Under the pieces are notes generated by a model, which made no database searches, was not told where the DNA came from, and was given only the letters and a program-made list of their open reading frames with translations. Below are positions 1 through 10,235 of a stretch of DNA of 64,000 nucleotides, piece after piece. Made by a program: the position numbers and the translations under genes. This stretch comes from Leptidea sinapis (taxonomy: Eukaryota > Arthropoda > Insecta > Lepidoptera > Pieridae): assembly GCF_905404315.1 (NCBI RefSeq), contig NC_066297.1:5766001-5830000 (forward strand), read 5' to 3'. The first letter of the stretch is position 1; every line of letters begins with the position of its first letter.

Positions 1-3000
1 AAATTCATAATTTTGTGCGGGGGCCATCTTGGATTTGAAAAATTATCACCAAATCGTTCTCTGCACCCTCGAGAAACTCGTGTACGATATCAATATTGAT
101 GAAAACATAATTGTTTGCGGCAACCCTCTTGGATTTCAAAAATGATCACAGAATTGTTCTCTGCACCTTCGAGAACCTCGGACACGTTATCCATAATGTA
201 GTTATCATACTTTTGAGCAGCGGCCATCTTCGATTTGAAAAATGATCACAAAATCGTTCTCTGCTCCCTCGAGAACCTCGGATACGATACCCATAATGTA
301 GTTATCATAATTTTGAGCGGCGGCCATCTTGGATTTCAAAAATGATCACAAAATCGTTCTTTGCACTCTCTAGAACCTAGGATACGATACCCATATTTTA
401 ATGATCATAATCTTGCATTGCGGCCATCTCGGATTTAAAAATGATCCCAAAATTATTTTCTGCACCCTGAAAAACCTCGAACACGATATCCATATTGCTG
501 AAAACATAACTGTTTGCGGCAGCCTTCTTGGATTTCAAAAATGATCCCAGAATTGTGCTCTGCATCCTCGAGAACCTCGGACACGATATCAATATTGCTA
601 AAATCATAATTTTGTGCGGGGGCCATCTTGGATTTGAAAAATTATCACCAAATCGTTCTCTGCACCCTAGAGAAACTCGTGTACGATATCAATATTGATG
701 AAAACATAATTGTTTGCGGCAACCCTCTTGGATTTCAAAAATGACCACAGAATTGTTCTCTGCACCTTCTAGAACCTCGGACACGTTATCCATAATGTAG
801 TTATCATACTTTTGAGCGGCGACCATCTTGGATTTGAAAAACGATCACAAAATCGCTCTCTGCACTCTCGAGAACCTCGGATACGATACCCATATTTTTA
901 TGATCATTATCTTGCATTGCGGCCATCTCCGATTTAAAAATGATCCCAAAATTATTTTCTGCACCCTCGAGAACCTCGGACACGATATCTATATTGATGA
1001 AAACATAATTGTTTGCGGCAACCCTCTTGGATTTCAACAATGATCACAGAATTGTTCTCTTTACCCTCGAGAACCTCGGACACGATATCCGTAATGTAGT
1101 TATCATACTTTTGAGCGGCGGCCATCTTCGATTTAAAAAATGATCACAAAATCGTTCTCTGCACCAACGAGAACCTCGGATACGATACCCATAATGTAGT
1201 TATCACAATTTTGAGCGGCGGCCATCTTGGATTTCAAAAATGATCACAAAATCGTTCTTTGCACTCTCTAGAACCTAGGATACGATACCCATAATCTAGT
1301 TATTATACTTTTGAGTGGCGGCCATCTCGGATTTAAAAATGATCCCAAAATTGTTTTCTGCACCCTCAAGAACCTCGGACACGATATCCATATTGCTGAA
1401 AATATAATTTTGTGCGGCGGCAATCTTGGATTTGAAAAATGATCCCAAAATTATTTTCTGCACCCTCGAGAACCTCTGATAGGATAACCATAATGTACTT
1501 ATCATATTTTTTAAGCCGCGGCCATCTTGGATTTGAAAAATGATCACATTTTGCTCCCTCGAGAACCTCGGATACGATACCCATAATGAAGTTATCATAC
1601 TTTTGAGCGGCGGCCATCTTGGATTTGAAAAATGATCACAAAATCGTTCTCTGCACCCTCGAGAACTTAGGATACGATACCCATAATCTAGTTAACATAC
1701 ATTTGAGCGGCGGCCATCTTGGATTTCAAAAATGATCACAAAATCGTTCTGTGCACTCTCGAGAACCTCGGATACGATACCCATATTTTAATGATCATAA
1801 TCTTACATTGCGGCAATCTCGGATTTAAAAATGATCCCAAAATTATTTTCTGCACCCTCAAAAACCTCGAACACGATATCCATATTGCTGAAAACATAAC
1901 TGTTTGCGGCAGCCTTCTTGGATTTGAAAAATGATCCCAAAATTATTTTCTGCACCCTCGAGAACCTCTGATACGATACCCATAATGTACTTATCATATT
2001 TTTTAAGCCGCGGCCATCTTGGATTTGAAAAATGATCACATTTCTGCTCCCTCGAGAACCTCGGATACGATACCCATAATGTAGTTATCATACTTTTGAG
2101 CGGCGGCAATCTTGGATTTGAAAAATGATCACAAAATCGTTCTGTGCACTCTCGAGAACCTCGGATATGATACCCATAATGTAGTTATCATAATTTTGAG
2201 TGGCGGCCATCTTGGATTTAAAAAATGATCACAAAATCGTTCTGTGCACTCTCGAGAACCTCGGATATGATACCCATAATGTAGTTATCATACTTTTGAG
2301 CGGCGACCATCTTGGATTTGAAAAACGATCACAAAATCGCTCTCTGCACTCTCGAGAACCTCGGATACGATACCCATATTTTTATGATCATTATCTTACA
2401 TTGCGGCCATCTCGGATTTAAAAATGATCCCAAAATTATTTTCTGCACCCTCGAGAACCTAGGACACGATATCTATATTGATGAAAACATAATTGTTTGC
2501 GGCAACCCTCTTGGATTTCAACAATGATCACAGAATTGTTCTCTGCACCCTCGAGAACCTCGGACACGATATCCATAATGTAGTTATCATACTTTTGAGC
2601 GGCGGCCATCTTCGATTTAAAAAATGATCAAAAAATCGTTCTCTGCACCAACGAGAACCTCGGATACGATACCCCTAAATGTAGTTATCATAATTTTGAG
2701 CGGCGGCCATCTTGGATTTCAAAAGTGATCACAAAATCGTTCTTTGCACTCTCTAGAACCTAGGATACGATACCCATAATCTAGTTATCATACTTTTGAG
2801 TGGCAGACATCTTGGATTTAAAAATGATCCCAAAATTGTTTTCTGCACCCTCAAGAACCTCGGACACGATATCCATATTGCTGAAAATATAATTTTGTGC
2901 GGCGGCAATCTTGGATTTGAAAAATGATCCCAAAATTATTTTCTGCACCCTCGAGAACCTCTGATAGGATACCCATATAGTACTTATCATATTTTTTAAG

Positions 3001-4816
3001 CCGCGGCCATCTTGGATTTGAAAAATGATCACATTTCTGCTCCCTCGAGAACCTCGGATACGATACCCATAATGAAGTTATCATACTTTTGAGCGGCGGC
3101 CATCTTGGATTTGAAAAATGATCACAAAATCGTTCTCTGCACCCTCGAGAACTTAGGATACGATACCCATAATCTAGTTATCATACATTTGAGCGGCGGC
3201 CATCTTGGATTTCAAAAATGATCACAAAATCGTTCTGTGCACTCTCGAGAACCTCGGATACGATACCCATATTTTGATGATCATAATCTTGCATTGCGGC
3301 CATCTCGGATTTAAAAATGATCCCAAAATTATTTTCTGCACCCTCAAAAACTTCGAACACGATATCCATATTGCTGAAAACATAACTGTTTGCGGCAGCC
3401 TTCTTGGATTTCAAAAATGATCACAGAATTGTGCTCTGCATCCTCGAGAACCTCGGACACGATATCAATATTGCTAAATTCATAATTTTGTGCGGGGGCC
3501 ATCTTGGATTTGAAAAATTATCACCAAATCGTTCTCTGCACCCTCGAGAAACTCGTGTACGATATCAATATTGATGAAAACATAATTGTTTGCGGCAACC
3601 CTCTTGGATTTCAAAAATGATCACAGAATTGTTCTCTGCACCTTCGAGAACCTCGGACACGTTATCCATAATGTAGTTATCATACTTTTGAGCAGCGGCC
3701 ATCTTCGATTTGAAAAATGATCACAAAATCGTTCTCTGCACCCTCGAGAACCTCGGATACGATACCCATAATGTAGTTATCATAATTTTGAGCGGCGGCC
3801 ATCTTGGATTTCAAAAATGATCACAAAATCGTTCTTTGCACTCTCTAGAACCTAGGATACGATACCCATATTTTAATGATCATAATCTTGCATTGCGGCC
3901 ATCTCGGATTTAAAAATGATCCCAAAATTATTTTCTGCAACCTGAAAAACCTCGAACACGATATCCATATTGCTGAAAACATAACTGTTTGCGGCAGCCT
4001 TCTTGGATTTCAAAAATGATCCCAGAATTGTGCTCTGCATCCTCGAGAACCTCGGACACGATATCAATATTGCTAAAATCATAATTTTGTGCGGGGGCCA
4101 TCTTGGATTTGAAAAATTATCACCAAATCGTTCTCTGCACCCTCGAGAAACTCGTGTACGATATCAATATTGATGAAAACATAATTGTGTGCGGCAACCC
4201 TCTTGGATTTCAAAAATGACCACAGAATTGTTCTCTGCACCTTCTAGAACCTCGGACACGTTATCCATAATGTAGTTATCATACTTTTGAGCGGCGGCCA
4301 TCTTCGATTTGAAAAATGATCACAAAATCGTTCTCTGCACCCTCGAGAACCTCGGATACGATACCCATAATGTAGTTATCATAATTTTGAGCGGCGGCCA
4401 TCTTGGATTTCAAAAATGATCACAAAATCGTTCTTTGCACTCTATAGAACCTAGGATACGATACCCATAATATAGTTATCATACTTTTGAGCGGCGGCCA
4501 TCTTGGATTTGAAAAATGATCACAAAATCGCTCTCTGCACCCTCGAGAACCTCGGATACTATACCCATAATGTAGTTATCATACTTTTGTGCGGCGGCCA
4601 TCTTGGATTTCAAAAATGGTCACAAAATCGTTCTGTGCACTCTCGAGAACCTCGGATATGATATCCATAATGTAGTTATCATACTTTTGAGCGGCGACCA
4701 TCCTGGATTTGAAAAACGATCACAAAATCGCTCTCTGCACTCTCGAGAACCTCGGATACGATACCCATATTTTTATGATCATTATCTTGCATTGCGGCCA
4801 TCTCCGATTTAAAAAT

Positions 4817-4916
4817 GATCCCAAAATTATTTTCTGCACCCTCGAGAACCTCGGACACGATATCTATATTGATGAAAACATAATTGTTTGCGGCAACCCT
4901 CTTGGATTTCAACAAT
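4817..4916 (+). repeat. Reference family-B monomer, 100 bp
   Basis: This is a second, clearly diverged monomer family. It begins GATCCCAAAATTATTTTCTG, keeps the CACCCTCGAGAACCTCGGA core, then has CACGATATCTATATTGATG, AAACATAATTGTTTGCGGC and CTCTTGGATTTC. A gap-free hand alignment with the reference A monomer gives 22 differences in 100 positions, concentrated outside the central CTCGAGAACCTCGG block. B-type monomers occur singly or in short runs among A monomers and often follow a 99-bp monomer that carries TTTTTATGATCAT. Confidence 0.9.
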
Positions 4917-6239
4917 GATCACAGAATTGTTCTCTTTACCCTCGAGAACCTCGGACACGATATCCGTAATGTAGTTATCATACTTTTGAGCGGCGGCCAT
5001 CTTCAATTTAAAAAATGATCACAAAATCGTTCTCTGCACCAACGAGAACCTCGGATACGATACCCATAATGTAGTTATCACAATTTTGAGCGGCGGCCAT
5101 CTTGGATTTCAAAAATGATCACAAAATCGTTCTTTGCACTCTCTAGAACCTAGGATACGATACCCATATTTTAATGATCATAATCTTGCATTGCGGCCAT
5201 CTCGGATTTAAAAATGATCCCAAAATTATTTTCTGCAACCTGAAAAACCTCGAACACGATATCCATATTGCTGAAAACATAACTGTTTGCGGCAGCCTTC
5301 TTGGATTTCAAAAATGATCCCAGAATTGTGCTCTGCATCCTCGAGAACCTCGGACACGATATCAATATTGCTAAAATCATAATTTTGTGCGGGGGCCATC
5401 TTGGATTTGAAAAATTATCACCAAATCGTTCTCTGCACCCTCGAGAAACTCGTGTACGATATCAATATTGATGAAAACATAATTGTGTGCGGCAACCCTC
5501 TTGGATTTCAAAAATGACCACAGAATTGTTCTCTGCACCTTCTAGAACCTCGGACACGTTATCCATAATGTAGTTATCATACTTTTGAGCGGCGGCCATC
5601 TTCGATTTGAAAAATGATCACAAAATCGTTCTCTGCACCCTCGAGAACCTCGGATACGATACCCATAATGTAGTTATCATAATTTTGAGCGGCGGCCATC
5701 TTGGATTTCAAAAATGATCACAAAATCGTTCTTTGCACTCTATAGAACCTAGGATACGATACCCATAATATAGTTATCATACTTTTGAGCGGCGGCCATC
5801 ATGGATTTGAAAAATGATCACAAAATCGCTCTCTGCACCCTCGAGAACCTCGGACACGATATCCATAATGTAGTTATCATACTTTTGAGCGGCGGCCATC
5901 TTCGATTTAAAAAATGATCAAAAAATCGTTCTCTGCACCAACGAGAACCTCGGATACGATACCCCTAAATGTAGTTATCATAATTTTGAGCGGCGGCCAT
6001 CTTGGATTTCAAAAGTGATCACAAAATCGTTCTTTGCACTCTCTAGAACCTAGGATACGATACACATAATCTAGTTATCATACTTTTGAGTGGCAGACAT
6101 CTCGGATTTAAAAATGATCCCAAAATTGTTTTCTGCACCCTCAAGAACCTCGGACACGATATCCATATTGCTGAAAATATAATTTTGTGCGGCGGCAATC
6201 TTGGATTTGAAAAATGATCCCAAAATTATTTTCTGCACC

Positions 6240-6285
6240 CTCGAGAACCTCTGATAGGATACCCATATAGTACTTATCATATTTT

Positions 6286-6289
<4 letters not shown>
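6240..6289. repeat. Target-site duplication, left copy (50 bp)
   Basis: This satellite segment, from CTCGAGAACCTCTGATAG to CATATTTTTTAA, is repeated exactly at 8554–8603 on the other side of the LINE. The last TAA is also the first unit of the TAA tract, so the copy could be counted as 47–50 bp. The single unduplicated version is present at 19256–19305. Confidence 0.95.

Positions 6290-6316
<27 letters not shown>
6287..6316 (-). repeat. (TAA)10 microsatellite, LINE 3' tail
   Basis: Ten perfect TAA units on the plus strand (TTA units on the element strand) lie exactly between the 3' UTR and the target duplication. Simple-repeat tails instead of poly(A) are common in CR1/L2- and I-type LINEs. 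The first unit overlaps the target sequence by three bases, consistent with annealing of the tail to the nicked target. Confidence 0.93.
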
Positions 6317-6319
<3 letters not shown>

Positions 6320-6325
6320 TTTATT
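6320..6325 (-). terminator. AATAAA polyadenylation-type signal of the LINE
   Basis: The plus strand reads TTTATT, giving AATAAA on the element strand just before the TTA repeat tail. The context is AT-rich, so chance occurrence is possible. Confidence 0.4.
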
Positions 6326-6330
6326 TCAAG

Positions 6331-6377
6331 TAACATAGACTCATATTGTTAGTAATACAAAGCTTATATCTATGTTA
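6331..6377 (-). promoter_or_regulatory. Possible 3' UTR stem-loop (9-bp perfect stem)
   Basis: TAACATAGA at 6331–6339 is the exact reverse complement of TCTATGTTA at 6369–6377, with a 29-base loop. In the element RNA this would form a stem-loop about 15 nt upstream of the repeat tail. In some L2/CR1-group elements a 3' stem-loop is the structure recognised by the reverse transcriptase. That role here is inferred from position only. Confidence 0.5.
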
Positions 6378-6425
6378 GTAAATTAACCTGAAAAACACTA
6401 AGTACCTAATTATTAAGTATGTAGG

Positions 6426-8636
6426 TCATCGCTGCACCATTCCATTAGAAACGGCGCAGCAATGATTTACATATACACAGTCCAATCGACTGGCAATCAA
6501 TTTCAGAATGCTGTTGGAACTGCTCCGCAATCTACGCACCAGGGATCCGCATCTTTTACGCATTGTCGCATAAAAACAATCAACTTGCGCCGCCGCAAAC
6601 ATCCCTGATGCGCTGCAATACCGGGGCAGCCCCATCAGCACCCTGAAGGCATTGTTATACTGGACACGGAGAGCGCTGTACGATTTTGTGGAGTACTTGA
6701 CCCACAGGTTGCACGTGTAAAAAGATGTACAATAGGCTCTAAACAAAGTTATCTTTACATTGGTGGAACAACGTGCAAACCTGCGAGCCAGCATATTCGC
6801 TCTCACTGACACTGCTCTCCGTTCCCTCTCGATGTCAGTATCGTCTTTGAGGTCAGGGGTCAACATATGCCCTAGATATTTATATTGATACACTCTTTCT
6901 AGTGCATTTCCATTTAGAAAGATGGGTGGAACTTTCTTCGGTGTTTTGCCCATGGCCTCAAAGACCATTACCACACTTTTCTTTACATTATAAGTAAGAC
7001 CGTGTTTTTCCACAAAAGCTTCACAAATCGCCAACAGTTTTCTCAGGCCACAAACCGACGCACTCAACAGCACCATGTCATCAGCGTAGCTAATGTTATT
7101 CAAACAAACCCCATCTATGTAACAGCCGGTCCTGGTGCTGCTGAGCTCGCCGAGCAACTCGTTCACATATAGGCTGAAGAGCGTAGGTGAAGTCAAACCC
7201 CCCTGCCTCACCCCGCACTCCAACAAATACGGACGTGATAATACGCCCGCCCATCGCACGCTGTTGACCTGGTTTCCATACCAATATTTGAAAATATTGA
7301 TGAGTTCCAGTGGAACTTTAATTCCTTCCAGTTTTCTCCATAAGATATCATAAGATACCAGGTCAAAAGCCTTGGATAGGTCCAGAAAGCAGGCGTAAAT
7401 TGGAGTCTTACGCTTCGTATAGTATGTGACAGCATGCTTAAGACCAAGCACAGCGCTCTCCGTCGACACTCCAGGTTGAAATCCAAACTGGTTGTCATGT
7501 GGCCTAAATAACTTATTCAGTTGGTTATTAAGCATGCTGTCAAACACCTTCGAGATGACCGTTGCCAATGAGATAGGCCTATAGTTGTTTTTGTCCGCTA
7601 AGTCGCCGGTTTTGTTTTTCACAATAGGTACAACTATAGTCCTCATCATCTCACTAGGCATAAAACTGTGGCTCATACAAATATTATAGAGCATTGTGAG
7701 CACTCTGGGTAAGTGTGGCCCAGCATACTGTAGATGCTCAATGCTGAGACCATCATGACCTGGAGATTTTCCTCTGGTCATATGCTTAATTGTGTGAGCA
7801 ACGTCTTTACACTTAAATTGAATTTCCATTTCAATACTGGCCTCAACATCAAGCATCGTTTGTGAAGGACCCCGGGGTGATTTAACTACGAAGTGCTCCA
7901 TGAAAAGATCGGAAATCTTGTCTGGCTCACACACGCCACCAACGCTCACAGGCAGTGACGGTTTGTTATTCATTTTATTTGTATGTTTCCAAAATCCGCG
8001 AAAATCGTTTTTTGAGTGATGCGAGGCTAGAATATCCAACTTAATTTGCTCTTCATGGTTTTGGCACCATTTCAAACGAGATTTGAAAATTTTTCTAGCC
8101 TCACACATTTCTCTATAAATAATTCCCGAAGTTGGTTTACCGTACCACGACCATAACAAAAATTTTTGCCTGGCCATCCCGTGAGCTTCGGCTACGTGCT
8201 TATTCCAACCAAGGACCTTCTTTCTTTTTACGCGCCTAGTGCTCTCTCGACCTACCAGTGACGATTCTATCAAGGCCTGAACGATGTTGCTGTACAACTG
8301 AGTTATTACATCTCTATGCCTGATGTCACTGCATGTACGATCACAGCAACCGTGAAGCTCCTGTGGGAAGTTAATCATCCTCAGCCTCTCGTGACATTCC
8401 CTCTGGTATGTGTCTATTTGATGTTGATTTCGCTCACCCCAGTAAATCTCATTTAAATAGGTATTACAATCCGCTCTCTTAGGTATCAAAACGTCAATAT
8501 TACATTCCACTACCAGAGGGAAATGATCCGACCACAACACATCGTATAGAGAACTCGAGAACCTCTGATAGGATACCCATATAGTACTTATCATATTTTT
8601 TAAGCCGCGGCCATCTTGGATTTGAAAAATGATCAC
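6426..8636 (-). CDS. LINE ORF2 fragment: endonuclease tail plus reverse transcriptase (partial, 736-codon frame)
   Basis: This is the reverse transcriptase part of a LINE ORF2, the enzyme that copies element RNA into DNA at a nicked target. The first 27–28 residues are satellite-encoded, so the upstream ATG is fortuitous; element sequence starts at S28/S29. Visible landmarks are SDHFPL (36–41, end of the APE endonuclease), GKSPGHDGL (289–297), YRPISLATV (352–360), FGFQPGVSTESA (384–395), FLDLSKAFD (417–425, motif A with catalytic D419), RQGG (477–480), YADD (517–520, at 7077–7088, the metal-binding aspartates) and YKYLG (585–589). A C-terminal RARRF/CTSFYTCNLW-type region follows (about 612–645), and there is no RNase H. 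About 708 element residues remain without a stop or frameshift, and most of the N-terminal endonuclease is missing. The copy also lacks ORF1, the 5' UTR and the promoter, so it is very unlikely to be active, although the catalytic residues are intact. Nothing suggests host domestication. Confidence 0.93.
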   Translation of the reverse strand: MIIFQIQDGRGLKNMISTIWVSYQRFSSSLYDVLWSDHFPLVVECNIDVLIPKRADCNTYLNEIYWGERNQHQIDTYQRECHERLRMINFPQELHGCCDRTCSDIRHRDVITQLYSNIVQALIESSLVGRESTRRVKRKKVLGWNKHVAEAHGMARQKFLLWSWYGKPTSGIIYREMCEARKIFKSRLKWCQNHEEQIKLDILASHHSKNDFRGFWKHTNKMNNKPSLPVSVGGVCEPDKISDLFMEHFVVKSPRGPSQTMLDVEASIEMEIQFKCKDVAHTIKHMTRGKSPGHDGLSIEHLQYAGPHLPRVLTMLYNICMSHSFMPSEMMRTIVVPIVKNKTGDLADKNNYRPISLATVISKVFDSMLNNQLNKLFRPHDNQFGFQPGVSTESAVLGLKHAVTYYTKRKTPIYACFLDLSKAFDLVSYDILWRKLEGIKVPLELINIFKYWYGNQVNSVRWAGVLSRPYLLECGVRQGGLTSPTLFSLYVNELLGELSSTRTGCYIDGVCLNNISYADDMVLLSASVCGLRKLLAICEAFVEKHGLTYNVKKSVVMVFEAMGKTPKKVPPIFLNGNALERVYQYKYLGHMLTPDLKDDTDIERERRAVSVRANMLARRFARCSTNVKITLFRAYCTSFYTCNLWVKYSTKSYSALRVQYNNAFRVLMGLPRYCSASGMFAAAQVDCFYATMRKRCGSLVRRLRSSSNSILKLIASRLDCVYVNHCCAVSNGMVQR
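8554..8603. repeat. Target-site duplication, right copy (50 bp)
   Basis: Exact duplicate of 6240–6289 at the 5' (truncated) end of the minus-strand LINE. It continues directly into GCCGCGGCCATCTTGG, the normal satellite continuation. Fifty bases is long for target-primed retrotransposition, where duplications are more often about 5–20 bp. Confidence 0.95.
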
Positions 8637-8723
8637 ATTTCTGCTCCCTCGAGAACCTCGGATACGATACCCATAATGAAGTTATCATACTTTTGAGCGG
8701 CGGCCATCTTGGATTTGAAAAAT
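8631..8723 (+). repeat. 93-bp deletion monomer (recurrent subtype)
   Basis: This monomer reads GATCACATTTCTGCTCCCTC in place of the usual GATCACAAAATCGTTCTCTG start. It is 7 bp shorter than the consensus and is otherwise family A, ending in AATGAAGTTATCATA or AATGTAGTTATCATA forms. The subtype recurs more than 30 times, for example near 2035, 3028, 11735, 13538, 19334, 22438, 26040, 36408, 42270, 52818 and 62865. It almost always follows a 101-bp monomer with CTCTGATA and TTTTTTAAGCCGCGG. The pair behaves as a linked cassette and is a useful phase marker for the higher-order repeats. Confidence 0.9.
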
Positions 8724-10121
8724 GATCACAAAATCGTTCTCTGCACCCTCGAGAACTTAGGATACGATACCCATAATCTAGTTATCATACATTTGAGCGG
8801 CGGCCATCTTGGATTTCAAAAATGATCACAAAATCGTTCTGTGCACTCTCGAGAACCTCGGATACGATACCCATATTTTGATGATCATAATCTTGCATTG
8901 CGGCCATCTCGGATTTAAAAATGATCCCAAAATTATTTTCTGCACCCTCAAAAACTTCGAACACGATATCCATATTGCTGAAAACATAACTGTTTGCGGC
9001 AGCCTTCTTGGATTTCAAAAATGATCACAGAATTGTGCTCTGCATCCTCGAGAACCTCGGACACGATATCAATATTGCTAAATTCATAATTTTGTGCGGG
9101 GGCCATCTTGGATTTGAAAAATTATCACCAAATCGTTGTCTGCACCCTCGAGAAACTCGTGTACGATATCAATATTGATGAAAACATAATTATTTGCGGC
9201 AACCCTCTTGGATTTCAAAAATGATCACAGAATTGTTCTCTGCACCTTCGAGAACCTCGGACACGTTATCCATAATGTAGTTATCATACTTTTGAGCAGC
9301 GGCCATCTTCGATTTGAAAAATGATCACAAAATCGTTCTCTGCACCCTCGAGAACCTCGGATACGATACCCATAATGTAGTTATCATAATTTTGAGCGGC
9401 GGCCATCTTGGATTTCAAAAATGATCACAAAATCGTTCTTTGCACTCTCTAGAACCTAGGATACGATACCCATATTTTAATGATCATAATCTTGCATTGC
9501 GGCCATCTCGGATTTAAAAATGATCCCAAAATTATTTTCTGCAACCTGAAAAACCTCGAACACGATATCCATATTGCTGAAAACATAACTGTTTGCGGCA
9601 GCCTTCTTGGATTTCAAAAATGATCCCAGAATTGTGCTCTGCATCCTCGAGAACCTCGGACACGATATCAATATTGCTAAAATCATAATTTTGTGCGGGG
9701 GCCATCTTGGATTTGAAAAATTATCACCAAATCGTTCTCTGCACCCTCGAGAAACTCGTGTACGATATCAATATTGATGAAAACATAATTGTGTGCGGCA
9801 ACCCTCTTGGATTTCTAAAATGACCACAGAATTGTTCTCTGCACCTTCTAGAACCTCGGACACGTTATCCATAATGTAGTTATCATACTTTTGAGCGGCG
9901 GCCATCTTCGATTTGAAAAATGATCACAAAATCGTTCTCTGCAACCTCGAGAACCTCGGATACGATACCCATAATGTAGTTATCATAATTTTGAGCGGCG
10001 GCCATCTTGGATTTCAAAAATGATCACAAAATCGTTCTTTGCACTCTATAGAACCTAGGATACGATACCCATAATATAGTTATCATACTTTTGAGCGGCG
10101 GCCATCTTGGATTTGAAAAAT

Positions 10122-10235
10122 GATCACAAAATCGCTCTCTGCACCCTCGAGAACCTCGGATACGATACCCATAATGTAGTATCCATATTGCTGAAAACAT
10201 AACTGTTTGCGGCAGCCTTCTTGGATTTCAAAAAT
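10122..10235 (+). repeat. 114-bp hybrid monomer (out-of-register junction)
   Basis: The first half is family A, up to CCCATAATGTAGT. It then switches directly to ATCCATATTGCTGAAAACAT of family B, giving a 114-bp unit. The join falls at about 10180 and is not aligned to the 100-bp register, which indicates an illegitimate or slipped recombination between non-homologous parts of the monomer. The same hybrid occurs at 20824–20937, exactly 10,702 bp away, so it predates the A/B block duplication. Confidence 0.88.

Larger units (their letters stand above)
1..6289. repeat. Satellite array, left arm (about 63 monomers of ~100 bp)
   Basis: This is a continuous head-to-tail satellite with no gap and no inverted monomer. 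Every monomer carries the anchors TGATCAC or TGATCCC, CTCGAGAACC, a GATACGATA- or CACGATAT-type segment, and CATCTTGGATTT. The window opens inside a monomer, so the array continues to the left. Family-A and family-B monomers are interspersed. Positions 830–1790 match about 2312–3275 at a shift of 1,484–1,486 bp (15 monomers). Positions 1–790 match 3476–4265 at a shift of 3,475 bp. No coding feature is supported here: the short open frames repeat the same satellite translation and close within two or three monomers. Confidence 0.97.
6317..6425 (-). other. LINE 3' untranslated region
   Basis: About 109 bp of AT-rich unique sequence lies between the ORF2 stop and the TAA tract. It has no open frame and no similarity to the satellite. 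It holds a 9-bp inverted repeat and an AATAAA close to the tail, both listed separately. Confidence 0.85.
6290..8553 (-). mobile_element. 5'-truncated non-LTR retrotransposon (APE-type LINE, CR1/L2/Jockey-like)
   Basis: This 2,264-bp insertion inside the satellite is the only unique DNA in the window. Read on the minus strand it begins in the last residues of the APE endonuclease (SDHFPL), continues through a full reverse transcriptase and C-terminal region, ends at TGA (6426–6428), and has about 110 bp of 3' UTR, an AATAAA and a TTA/TAA repeat tail. The boundaries are fixed two ways: by the exact 50-bp flanking duplication, and by comparison with block B. Satellite to the left matches block B at +13,016, and satellite to the right matches at +10,702. 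The difference of 2,314 equals insert plus one duplication. The open frame is uninterrupted, so the insertion looks young. Clade is uncertain: absence of RNase H and the simple-repeat tail fit the CR1/L2 group, but Jockey-like relatives are not excluded. Confidence 0.95.

Noticed and set aside
7096..7498. Shorter open frames inside the LINE on both strands (7096–7284, 7135–7353, 7208–7498)
   Set aside because: They overlap the reverse transcriptase frame, lack recognisable motifs and are shadows of it.
8554..8603. LTR-type or inverted terminal repeats around the insertion
   Set aside because: The flanking 50 bp are direct copies of satellite also present in the empty site, so they are target duplication, not element termini.
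6426..8636. Domesticated host reverse transcriptase gene
   Set aside because: The element has fresh target duplications, a repeat tail and a 5' truncation in mid-domain. The upstream ATG is satellite. Nothing indicates selection for a host function.
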